This document shows, piece by piece, positions 8,111-13,720 of a DNA stretch of 15,005 nt; within the stretch, counting starts at the first letter, position 1; each line of letters begins with the position of its first letter. The notes beneath the pieces were generated by a model. It saw only the letters and a program-made list of their open reading frames with translations. It had not been told where the DNA came from and made no database searches. The position numbers and the translations under genes are program-made. Source of the DNA: JBGAPI01 sp044221335 (GTDB lineage: Bacteria > Pseudomonadota > Gammaproteobacteria > Xanthomonadales > Ahniellaceae); contig JBGAPI010000071.1 of NCBI GenBank assembly GCA_044221335.1, positions 1 to 15,005 on the forward strand, given 5' to 3'.

Positions 8111-8436
8111 GTGGCGGAGGTGCCGCTCGCCGTGCTGGCCGGCTTGCTGTCCGCCGCCGGCTTGCTCTCCGTCGCCGGCTTGCTGTCGCCCGCGGGCTTG
8201 CTGTCGCCGCCGGACGCGCCGGCGTCGCCGGCGAGATTGCGCTTCTTGTCGCCGTCCTTCTTGAAGTCGGTCTCGTACCAGCCGCTTCCGGACAGGCGGA
8301 ACGACGGCGCGGTCAGCGCCCGGGTGAGGGCCGGCTTGCCGCACTTCGGGCAGTCGACGGGGTCGGGATCGGACAGGCGCATCAGTTCCTCGAGGCGCTC
8401 GCCGCAGGCTTGGCAGACGAATTCGTAGATCGGCAT
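8107..8436 (-). CDS. FmdB-family zinc ribbon protein
   Basis: This is a 109-residue protein with the start ATG at 8436, giving the typical MPIYEFVCQACGERLEELMR opening of FmdB/putative regulatory zinc ribbon proteins. C8, C11, C29 and C32 (VCQAC, DCPKC) form a four-cysteine zinc site. The conserved SFRLSGSGWYETDFKK segment follows. The tail (about 75-109) is low complexity, with four SKPA units (GDSKPAGDSKPATESKPA, ADSKPA), probably disordered. No clear Shine-Dalgarno is seen because the start abuts one arm of a 31-bp inverted repeat. Family members are small putative regulators and the exact role is unknown. In related genomes I would expect aspS nearby; here a membrane protein follows with a GTGA overlap. 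Confidence 0.9.
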   Translation of the reverse strand: MPIYEFVCQACGERLEELMRLSDPDPVDCPKCGKPALTRALTAPSFRLSGSGWYETDFKKDGDKKRNLAGDAGASGGDSKPAGDSKPATESKPAADSKPASTASGTSAT

Positions 8437-8439
8437 GGC

Positions 8440-8534
8440 GGGAATCGGGAGTGGGGACGCGGGAATGGAATTGCAAGGACCGGCGAGGTCGGCAGGATTC
8501 GCCTTCCATTCCCGCATCCCCACTCCCGATTCCC
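8440..8534. repeat. 31-bp near-perfect inverted repeat between divergent genes
   Basis: The left arm 8440-8470 (GGGAATCGGGAGTGGGGA... to GGGAATGGAA) and the right arm 8504-8534 are complementary at 30 of 31 positions, the one mismatch being at the centre of the arms. They are separated by 33 bases. Each arm is itself built of GGGAATSGG-like units. The element fills the gap between the fmdB-like start (8436, minus) and the NlpC/P60-like gene (8581, plus), so it would lie in the leader of either transcript. It could be a hairpin, cruciform or small dispersed intergenic element. Confidence 0.85.
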
Positions 8535-8580
8535 ACCTGTGAGAGGATTGAACATTCTAGCGTCCCAAACCGCGCGCGGC

Positions 8581-9273
8581 ATGCTCGAATCCGTCCCCCC
8601 CGACAATCTTGCTTTCATCGAAGCCAACGCGGCCGCAGGCCGCATCGGCCTGGTCGGCGGCGTGGACCGGCTCGGGCGGGCGATCCGGCGGCTGCAGAAC
8701 GGGCTGTCGCGGAGCGCACCGCGGAGCCTGTGGACCCATGCCTTCCTCTGCGCCGGGCGACGGATCGACGGGCGCCACTGGGTGCTGGAGTCGGACATCG
8801 ACATCCACCGGAAGCACATCCGCCTCGGCGTGCAGGAGAACCGCGCGGAGGCCTATGGCGATGCGGAGGCATTTCCGAACATTGCTTTCCTCGACTTCGG
8901 GCTGACCGAGGATCAGGTCCGGACGGTGCTCACGGAAGGACTCGACCTGCTCGCCGGCGGCACGCGCTACTCGCTGCGCGAGCTGGTCGGCACCCTGCTG
9001 TCGGTCGCGCGTCCGCAGCTGCGCGAACGCGCCAACCTTCTTGCGCGCGAGGGCTCGCTGTACTGCTCCGCGATGGTCCAGCACTGCTACGCCGCCGCGG
9101 GGATTTCTCTGGCGGGAAAGGTGTCGGTGAAGAACACGATGCCCGAAGATCTGTACCGGACGGCGTTGCCGCATCGGCGCTGGGAGCTGATCCGGGACCG
9201 GCGCAAGTCCGGTGCCTTGGCGGCCAGTGCCCAGGCCACCGTGCCGAAGCTCCCCTACGAGCGGGACTCCTAG
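8581..9273 (+). CDS. Permuted NlpC/P60-type (YiiX/YebB-like) cysteine hydrolase
   Basis: This is a 230-residue protein. The order of motifs is that of permuted papain-fold enzymes: an early histidine (SLWTHAFLC, H53), an acidic residue on the next strand (HWVLESDI, E70), YSLRELVG (Y130), and a late cysteine at a helix start (SLYCSAMVQHCYAAAGI, C162). C162 is the likely nucleophile with H53 as base. Family members cleave peptide, amide or thioester bonds; the substrate here is unknown. No signal peptide is seen. The start is uncertain: ATG 8581 lacks a Shine-Dalgarno, and GTG 8539, TTG 8548 or ATT 8554 (after GAGAGGA) are in-frame alternatives. The frame is open back to 8410, but that part is encoded by the inverted repeat and is unlikely to be protein. 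It is convergent with ilvD. Confidence 0.8.
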   Translation: MLESVPPDNLAFIEANAAAGRIGLVGGVDRLGRAIRRLQNGLSRSAPRSLWTHAFLCAGRRIDGRHWVLESDIDIHRKHIRLGVQENRAEAYGDAEAFPNIAFLDFGLTEDQVRTVLTEGLDLLAGGTRYSLRELVGTLLSVARPQLRERANLLAREGSLYCSAMVQHCYAAAGISLAGKVSVKNTMPEDLYRTALPHRRWELIRDRRKSGALAASAQATVPKLPYERDS

Positions 9274-9278
9274 GACGC

Positions 9279-9301
9279 AGGGCGGGCGGTGCCCGCCCTA
9301 C
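9279..9301 (-). repeat. GTAG-headed REP-like palindrome, copy 2 (contains ilvD stop)
   Basis: AGGGCGGGC (9279-9287), loop GGT, GCCCGCCCT (9291-9299): a perfect 9-bp stem. On the minus strand it begins CGTAGGGCGGGC, and the TAG of that head is the ilvD stop codon (9300-9298). It lies five bases beyond the stop of the convergent plus-strand gene, so it probably ends transcription from both sides. Confidence 0.8.
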
Positions 9302-10977
9302 GAATCGGTGATCGCCCCGCGCTCCGCGCCGCTCACGACCTTCGCGTACTTCGCGAGCACGCCGCTTGTGTAGCGCGGCGGCGGCGCCTGCCAACCGGCC
9401 CTGCGTTCCGCGAGCTGCTCGTCGCTCAACACGACCTCGATGCTTCGCTGGTGCGCATCGATGCGGATGCGATCCCCCTCGCGAAGCAGGGCGATCGGGC
9501 CGCCGACGAACGCCTCCGGCGCGACGTGACCGACCACCATGCCCCAGGTGCCGCCCGAAAAGCGGCCATCGGTGATGAGGCCGACCTGATCGCCGAGACC
9601 CTTGCCGATGATCGCCGCGGTCGGCGCCAGCATCTCGCGCATGCCGGGGCCGCCGCGCGGTCCCTCGTAGCGGATCACGACCACGTCGCCGGGCTGGATC
9701 TTGTCGGCGAGGATCGCCGCCATCGCCGCGTCCTCGGAGTCGAAGACCCGCGCCGGGCCGTCGATCGACGGGTTCTTGAGGCCGGTGATCTTCGCCACCG
9801 CGCCGGCGGGCGCGAGGTTGCCGCTGAGGATGGCGAGGTGGCCTTCCTCGTACAAGGGCTCGGCGAACGGTCGGATCACCGGCTGGTCGACGCGGCGCTC
9901 CGGCCACTTTTCGAGTTCCTCGCCGAGCGAGCGGCCGCTGATGGTCAGCGCATCGGCGTTGAGCCGATCGGCCGCGAGCAGCTCGCGCAGCACCGCCGGC
10001 ACGCCGCCGGCGGCGTGGAAGTCGGTCGCGACGTAGCGCCCGGACGGCTTGAGGTCGCACAGCACCGGCGTGCGGCGGCGGATCCGCTCGACATCGTCGA
10101 GTGCGAACGCCACGCCGGCCGCGTGCGCGATCGCGAGGTAGTGCAGCACCGCGTTGGTCGAGCCGCCGGTCGCCATCACCAGCGCCAGTGCGTTCTCCAG
10201 CGCGGCACGGGTGACGATCTGGCGCGGCGTCAGGCCGCGGTCGATCGCCGCCACCACTGCCGCCGCGGAGGCCGCGACCGAGTCGGCCTTCTCCGGGGCG
10301 GGATTCGACATCTGCGACGAGCCGAGCAGGCTCACGCCCAGCGCCTCGAACGATGACGACATGGTGTTCGCGGTGTACATCCCGCCGCAGGCGCCGAAGC
10401 CGGGACAGGCGTGGCGCTCGATGCCGTCGAAATCCTCCTGCGACAGCTTGCCGGCGGTGAAGCTGCCGACCGCCTCGAAGGCCGACACGATGGTCAGGTC
10501 CTGGCCCTTCCACTGGCCCGGCCGGATGGTGCCGCCGTAGCAGAAGATCGACGGCACGTTGACCCGCAGCATGCCGATGAGGCATCCCGGCATGTTCTTG
10601 TCGCAGCCGCCGATGGCGACGAGGCCGTCCATGCTCTGGCTCTGCGCCGCGACCTCGACGGCGTCCGCGATCACTTCGCGCGACACCAGCGAGTACTTCA
10701 TGCCCTCGGTGCCCATCGAGATGCCGTCGGTGACGGTCGGGAAGCCGAAGGTCTGCGGCATCGCGCCGGCATCGATCAGCGCCTCGATGGCGCGCTCGGC
10801 CAGCGGCGCCAGGCCCGCGTTGCAGGGATTCATCGTCGAGTGGCCGTTGGCGATGCCGACGATCGGCTTGTCGAAGTCGCCGTCGCCGAAGCCGACCGCC
10901 CGCAGCATCGCGCGGTTCGGGGAGCGGGCGACACCGGCGGTGATGGTGCGCGAACGGGCGTTGCGGGGCTGGGTCAT
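9298..10977 (-). CDS. ilvD: Dihydroxy-acid dehydratase
   Basis: This is a 559-residue enzyme that dehydrates 2,3-dihydroxy-3-methyl acids to 2-oxo acids, the shared step before valine, leucine and isoleucine. The iron-sulphur ligand cysteines C52 (NPCNAG), C125 (GGCDKNMPG) and C197 (CPGFGACGGMYTANTM) are present, as is K127 next to C125, the lysine expected to be carboxylated and bind Mg. The late TDGRFSGGTWG motif carries the active-site serine. Three cysteines at this spacing fit the [2Fe-2S] or labile-cluster members; I cannot tell which. I chose ATG 10977 (MTQPRNARSR) because it gives the family length. The frame is open to 11187, but the extra 70 residues cover a REP palindrome and look non-coding. 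The ribosome binding site is weak. The gene is monocistronic, with a palindrome at its stop. Confidence 0.95.
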   Translation of the reverse strand: MTQPRNARSRTITAGVARSPNRAMLRAVGFGDGDFDKPIVGIANGHSTMNPCNAGLAPLAERAIEALIDAGAMPQTFGFPTVTDGISMGTEGMKYSLVSREVIADAVEVAAQSQSMDGLVAIGGCDKNMPGCLIGMLRVNVPSIFCYGGTIRPGQWKGQDLTIVSAFEAVGSFTAGKLSQEDFDGIERHACPGFGACGGMYTANTMSSSFEALGVSLLGSSQMSNPAPEKADSVAASAAAVVAAIDRGLTPRQIVTRAALENALALVMATGGSTNAVLHYLAIAHAAGVAFALDDVERIRRRTPVLCDLKPSGRYVATDFHAAGGVPAVLRELLAADRLNADALTISGRSLGEELEKWPERRVDQPVIRPFAEPLYEEGHLAILSGNLAPAGAVAKITGLKNPSIDGPARVFDSEDAAMAAILADKIQPGDVVVIRYEGPRGGPGMREMLAPTAAIIGKGLGDQVGLITDGRFSGGTWGMVVGHVAPEAFVGGPIALLREGDRIRIDAHQRSIEVVLSDEQLAERRAGWQAPPPRYTSGVLAKYAKVVSGAERGAITDS

Positions 10978-11043
10978 GGCGGGGCTCGGTCGGTCGATGA
11001 CCGATGGTAGCCACGGGAACCACAGGGCGCGGTATGACGATTC

Positions 11044-11064
11044 GTAGGGCGGGCCCTGCCCGCC
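11044..11064 (+). repeat. GTAG-headed REP-like palindrome, copy 3
   Basis: GTAGGGCGGGC, loop CCT, GCCCGCC: a 7-bp perfect stem (11048-11054 with 11058-11064). It is followed by ATCGCGAGGCGCC, which matches the module beside copy 1 (CCATTGCGAGGCGCC) apart from one base. It lies upstream of ilvD, in the opposite orientation to copies 1 and 2. Confidence 0.75.
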
Positions 11065-11228
11065 ATCGCGAGGCGCCCCAGCGTCCATGACACCGTCCGG
11101 CCGCTCGGCAATGCCGAACCGGGCGCTCCCTACCCCGCCGCCGACAATTCGTGACACCGAAGGGCCCTTGGACCTGGCGGGATTCATCCCGGTTCACCGT
11201 CTCCTTGTCCCAGCCACGCAACTTTTAG

Positions 11229-11300
11229 TGTCCGGCGCGCATCTACTCGCACGTCCGTCGACGCTGTCCGTTGCCGGAACAGGCGGACAGGATGTCCGCC
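11229..11300 (+). promoter_or_regulatory. Candidate enhancer: cluster of TGTCCG boxes
   Basis: TGTCCG occurs at 11229-11234, 11265-11270 and 11293-11298, its complement CGGACA at 11284-11289, and a variant CGTCCG at 11252-11257. CTGTCCG (11264-11270) and CGGACAG (11284-11290) form an inverted pair 13 bases apart. GGCGGACA/TGTCCGCC (11282-11289, 11293-11300) is a perfect 8-bp palindrome with a 3-base loop. The cluster lies about 112-183 bases before the predicted start site of the sigma-54-type promoter, where enhancer-binding activators usually sit. The palindrome alone could instead be another REP-like element. Confidence 0.5.
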
Positions 11301-11333
11301 AGCGTACACCCGGCAAGTCCGCCCACTTATCTG

Positions 11334-11346
11334 CAACTCATTGATT
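11334..11346 (-). promoter_or_regulatory. IHF-consensus site
   Basis: On the minus strand AATCAATGAGTTG matches the IHF consensus WATCAANNNNTTR at every defined position. It lies in an AT-rich island (11334-11356) in otherwise GC-rich DNA, about 72 bases before the predicted transcription start and between the TGTCCG boxes and the -24/-12 element. This is the usual place for IHF bending at sigma-54 promoters. Confidence 0.6.
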
Positions 11347-11384
11347 TTATTGAGATGCACTGACGAGGCCCTCCTCTGGAACGG

Positions 11385-11402
11385 TTGGCACGCGAATCGC
11401 AT
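11385..11402 (+). promoter_or_regulatory. Sigma-54 (RpoN) -24/-12 promoter
   Basis: TTGGCACGCGAATCGCAT fits TTGGCACG-N4-TTGCA with one mismatch (TCGC for TTGC). The invariant GG (11387-11388) and GC (11399-11400) have the correct 12-base spacing. Transcription would start near 11412, giving a 62-base leader to the ATG at 11474. No competing sigma-70 hexamers are obvious. Confidence 0.65.
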
Positions 11403-11473
11403 AGAGCTGTACACGAACTGGAAAACGACGCCAGGGACGATTCCCGGAGCGTCGATCGATCAAGGAGATGGTC

Positions 11474-11707
11474 ATGAGCCTCAAGAATCAATTGCGTCGC
11501 TCCACCTGGTCGCTGTCCGCGCTGGCCGTCATCGGCCTGTTCGTCGGCAGCCATGCCAAGCTGGTGCGCGCCGACGACATTCAGCTCGCCGCCTGCCCGG
11601 CCCCGCCGGCAGCGGCGGAAGCGCAGCGTGAAGCGATGCCGGCGGTCCACGCCCTCGAGTGGCGCGACCTCCTCCCCGCCGCCATGCCCACCATCCGCGT
11701 CAAGTAG
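11474..11707 (+). CDS. Small exported protein under sigma-54-type promoter (hypothetical)
   Basis: This is a 77-residue protein. ATG 11474 is preferred over ATG 11468 because AAGGAG (11462-11467) is six bases from the former and directly abuts the latter. Residues 1 to about 34 look like a signal peptide: MSLKNQLRRSTW, a hydrophobic core SALAVIGLFVG, then SHAKLVRA before DDIQL. The core is short and the RR pair precedes it, so an N-terminal anchor is also possible. The mature part is about 43 residues, with one cysteine (LAACPAPP), a Pro/Ala-rich stretch and the tail EWRDLLPAAMPTIRVK. I recognise no family. The strong ribosome binding site and the upstream sigma-54/IHF/boxes layout argue that it is a real, regulated gene. 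Its TAG stop is the head of a palindrome. Confidence 0.7.
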   Translation: MSLKNQLRRSTWSLSALAVIGLFVGSHAKLVRADDIQLAACPAPPAAAEAQREAMPAVHALEWRDLLPAAMPTIRVK

Positions 11708-11725
11708 AGCGGGCTGTGGCCCGCT
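11704..11725 (+). repeat. GTAG-headed palindrome, variant copy 4 (contains stop codon)
   Basis: GTAGAGCGGGC, loop TGTG, GCCCGCT: a perfect 7-bp stem (11708-11714 with 11719-11725). The TAG of its head (11705-11707) is the stop codon of the small exported-protein gene, the same arrangement as at ilvD. It may act as a terminator, but no T-run follows. Confidence 0.7.
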
Positions 11726-11781
11726 GCGCTGCACGTTGAATCTCTGCGGGGGCGGTTCGTCTGCCGCTCCAGAGCAAAGGC

Positions 11782-11838
11782 GAGAGCGGCCCAGGTGCGC
11801 TCTCCGGCGAGAGTGGGAGCGGCCCGGACGCCGCTCTC
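11782..11838 (+). repeat. Tandem GAGCGGC hairpins (GTGGGAGCGGC family)
   Basis: Two similar hairpins lie in tandem: GAGAGCG/CGCTCTC (11782-11788, 11798-11804) and GAGCGGC/GCCGCTC (11817-11823, 11830-11836). Both are followed by CTCCGG. The second starts GTGGGAGCGGC (11813-11823), the same head as the minus-strand hairpin at 4247-4237. They fill the leader region upstream of trmL. Confidence 0.65.
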
Positions 11839-11873
11839 CGGGATTTCGGAAGCTTCCCACCGTCACCCGCCGG

Positions 11874-11879
11874 CATAAT
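11874..11879 (+). promoter_or_regulatory. Candidate -10 of trmL, possibly leaderless transcript
   Basis: CATAAT ends six bases before the trmL ATG, which has no Shine-Dalgarno. A -10 at this distance would start the transcript at or next to the ATG. No good -35 is visible at the expected distance, so this is tentative. Confidence 0.35.
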
Positions 11880-11885
11880 CGGACG

Positions 11886-12350
11886 ATGCCCGACATCGTC
11901 CTCGTCCATCCCGAGATCCCCCCGAACACCGGCAACGTGATTCGCCTCGCGGCGAACACCGGTGCGCGCCTGCACCTCGTCGAACCGCTCGGCTTCGAGC
12001 TCGACGACGCGCGCCTGCGCCGCGCCGGGCTCGACTACCACGAGTACGCGCGGGTACTGCGCCATCGGTCGCTCGACGATTGCCTCGCCAGCCTCGGTCC
12101 GCGACGCGTCTTCGCGCTGTCGACCCGCGGCACGGTGCGCTACGACCGGGTCGCGTTCGCCGACGACGACGTGTTCCTGTTCGGATCGGAGACCCGCGGA
12201 TTGCCCGAGGCGGTGCTGGAGGCGATTCCGCCGGAGCAGCGTCTGCGCCTGCCGATGCGGCCGGACAACCGCAGCCTCAATCTGTCGAATGCCGTGGCGG
12301 TGGTCGTGTTCGAGGCGTGGCGGCAACGGGGATTCGCGGGCGGAATGTAG
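11886..12350 (+). CDS. trmL: tRNA (cytidine/uridine-34 2'-O)-methyltransferase
   Basis: This is a 154-residue SPOUT-fold protein of normal length for TrmL, which methylates the ribose of the wobble base in tRNA-Leu using S-adenosylmethionine. Family motifs are all present: PEIPPNTGNVIRLAANTG (9-26), LVEPLGFELDDARLRRAGLDY (31-51), FLFGSETRGLP (97-107), and the C-terminal knot segment RLPMRPDNRSLNLSNAVAVV (121-140). The start ATG is fixed by the family N-terminus (MPDIVLVHPE); the longer open frame upstream covers the tandem hairpins and is not coding. There is no Shine-Dalgarno. The stop is TAG in a GTAGGAG context. It is convergent with gpsA across 261 bases of palindromic DNA. Confidence 0.95.
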   Translation: MPDIVLVHPEIPPNTGNVIRLAANTGARLHLVEPLGFELDDARLRRAGLDYHEYARVLRHRSLDDCLASLGPRRVFALSTRGTVRYDRVAFADDDVFLFGSETRGLPEAVLEAIPPEQRLRLPMRPDNRSLNLSNAVAVVVFEAWRQRGFAGGM

Positions 12351-12429
12351 GAGCCTCCAGCCCTTTTCTGTCGTGCCGCGGTCGTCAGCAAACGAAGCGC
12401 CAGGGCCCGCCTTCTTGAATCAACGGGGC

Positions 12430-12452
12430 GGCCCGGAGCGCAGCACCGGGCC
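12430..12452. repeat. GGCCCGG/CCGGGCC hairpin between trmL and gpsA
   Basis: A perfect 7-bp stem (12430-12436, 12446-12452) with a 9-base loop lies 80 bases past the trmL stop. A smaller GGGG/CCCC palindrome follows near 12458-12473. There is no T-run, so it is a weak terminator candidate or REP-like sequence. Confidence 0.45.
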
Positions 12453-12522
12453 AGGGTAGGGGAAGCAATACCCCGTGTTCGAAGTCCGGGCGTCGGGACT
12501 CCATCAGCCGTCGCGTTGGGTG

Positions 12523-12604
12523 GGGACGGCGCAAGCCGCGAGCGCGAGGCGTCTCGGGATCGGGGCTCGCGCCCCTCCGGTATCGCGGCTCATGCCGCTC
12601 CTGC
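12523..12604. repeat. Diverged second copy of the compound repeat
   Basis: It has the same order of parts as at 4157-4247: GACGGCGCAAGC, a variable middle, GGGGCTCGCGCCCCTCC, then ATCGCGGC-TCAT-GCCGCTCCTGC. The terminal hairpin (12585-12589 with 12594-12598) keeps its stem while the loop differs. On the minus strand its head reads GCAGGAGCGGC. It lies immediately beyond the 3' end of gpsA. Confidence 0.65.
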
Positions 12605-12611
12605 GCCAGCC

Positions 12612-13667
12612 TCAGGTTCCGAACAGCCCCGGCGGATATTCCGGCTTCTGCTCGCGCGCCAGCAGGCGCTTCAGGCCCTCGGCCGGGGTGACTTCCTCGG
12701 CCAGCACGTGCTCGACCTGCTCCGCGATCGGCAGCTCGATGCCGTGATGGCGGGCGAGGCGCATCACCTGGCGGACGGTCTCGACCGACTCGACCACCTG
12801 GCCGATCTCCGCGACCGCCGTGGCGAGCGGCACGCCGCGACCGAGCGCGAGGCCGAGACGGCGGTTGCGCGACAGGTCGCCGGTGCAGGTCAGCACCAGG
12901 TCACCGACGCCGGCGAGACCCATGATGGTCTCGGCGCGGCCACCGATCGCGATGGCGAGGCGCAGCATCTCGTTCAGGCCGCGGGTGATCATGCCGGCAC
13001 GGGCGTTGAGGCCGAGCGCCATGCCGTCGGCGACACCGGTCGCCACCGCCAGCACGTTCTTCATCGCGCCGCCGAGTTCAGCACCGATCACGTCGTCGCC
13101 CGTATAGGCACGGAACGCGCCGACGTGCAGCGCGTGCGCGATCGCCGCGGCGAACACCGCGTCCTCGGAATGCACGGTCACCGCGGTCGGCAGGCCGGCG
13201 GCCACTTCCTTGGCGAAGGACGGGCCGGTGACCACCGCCAGCGGCAGGTCGGGGCCGAGCGCCGCCGCGGCCACTTCATGCAGGAACTTGCCGCTCGGCG
13301 GATCGAAGCCCTTGGTGGCCCAGGCCAGTCCCTCGAGCGGCAGCTCGCGACGGGCGATCTCGTCGATCAGTCCGGCGAAGGCATGACTCGGAGTGACCAG
13401 CAGCAGCCAGCGGGCGCCATCGACCGCGCGGTCGAGATCGGACTCGACCACCAGGTCGGCGGGAAATTCGGCATCCGGCAGGTAGCGGCGGTTGCGTCGC
13501 TCGGCCGCCATCTGCGCGACCGCGGCGGCATCGCGCCCCCACAGCGTGGTGGCGACGCCGTTGCGTGCCAGCAGCATGGCGAGCGCCGTGCCCCAGGAGC
13601 CGGCACCGAGGACGGCGACGCGGTTCGGCGTGTTGGGTGTCCCTGGCGAGAGCGATGCAGGACTCAT
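12612..13667 (-). CDS. gpsA: Glycerol-3-phosphate dehydrogenase [NAD(P)+]
   Basis: This is a 351-residue cytosolic enzyme making sn-glycerol 3-phosphate from dihydroxyacetone phosphate for phospholipid synthesis. The nucleotide-binding loop is VAVLGAGSWGTALA (17-30). Other conserved parts are the RRYLPDAEFP segment, WATKG (K119), VTGPSFAKEVAAGLPTA (146-162), LGGAMKNVLAVATG (198-211, with catalytic K203) and GLAGVGDLVLTCTGDLSRNR (250-269). The 15 residues before the Rossmann strand (MSPASLSPGTPNTPN) are extra compared with E. coli but start at an ATG with AGGGGA nine bases upstream. It lies downstream of secB on the same strand, separated by 146 bases that contain a strong hairpin. Confidence 0.96.
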   Translation of the reverse strand: MSPASLSPGTPNTPNRVAVLGAGSWGTALAMLLARNGVATTLWGRDAAAVAQMAAERRNRRYLPDAEFPADLVVESDLDRAVDGARWLLLVTPSHAFAGLIDEIARRELPLEGLAWATKGFDPPSGKFLHEVAAAALGPDLPLAVVTGPSFAKEVAAGLPTAVTVHSEDAVFAAAIAHALHVGAFRAYTGDDVIGAELGGAMKNVLAVATGVADGMALGLNARAGMITRGLNEMLRLAIAIGGRAETIMGLAGVGDLVLTCTGDLSRNRRLGLALGRGVPLATAVAEIGQVVESVETVRQVMRLARHHGIELPIAEQVEHVLAEEVTPAEGLKRLLAREQKPEYPPGLFGT

Positions 13668-13720
13668 CGGCGTCGTTCCCCTGTGCAGCGCGGTGTTCAG
13701 CCCCTTCCTCTCACGAGGGA

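Larger units (their letters stand above)
10978..11473. other. Long intergenic control region
   Basis: About 496 bases separate the divergent ilvD and small exported-protein genes. From left to right it holds a possible ilvD -10 (TACCAT on the minus strand, 11009-11004), a REP-like palindrome (11044-11064), a small TCGGC/GCCGA palindrome (11103-11115), a cluster of TGTCCG boxes (11229-11300), an IHF-consensus match (11334-11346) and a sigma-54-type promoter (11385-11402). No convincing ORF is present; the open frames through it lack ribosome binding sites and protein-like composition. Confidence 0.7.

Noticed and set aside
6095..8428. A 777-codon open frame on the plus strand opposite pepA and its neighbours
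   Set aside because: High GC leaves antisense frames open. The composition is Arg/Gly/Ala/His-rich with no domain pattern, while the minus strand carries PepA with all catalytic residues.
8410..8580. 57-residue N-terminal extension of the NlpC/P60-like protein
   Set aside because: It is translated from both arms of the 31-bp inverted repeat and antisense to the fmdB-like start; it has no ribosome binding site and no protein-like pattern.
10978..11187. 70-residue N-terminal extension of IlvD
   Set aside because: It spans a REP-like palindrome, and the family N-terminus and length fit a start at 10977.
11087..11344. 85-residue plus-strand ORF between ilvD and the small exported gene
   Set aside because: It has no ribosome binding site, its composition is unlike a protein, and it covers the predicted enhancer boxes and part of the IHF site.
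12460..12500. Possible tRNA remnant (GTTCGAAGTCC resembles a T-loop)
   Set aside because: No acceptor stem, D-arm or anticodon arm can be formed around it.
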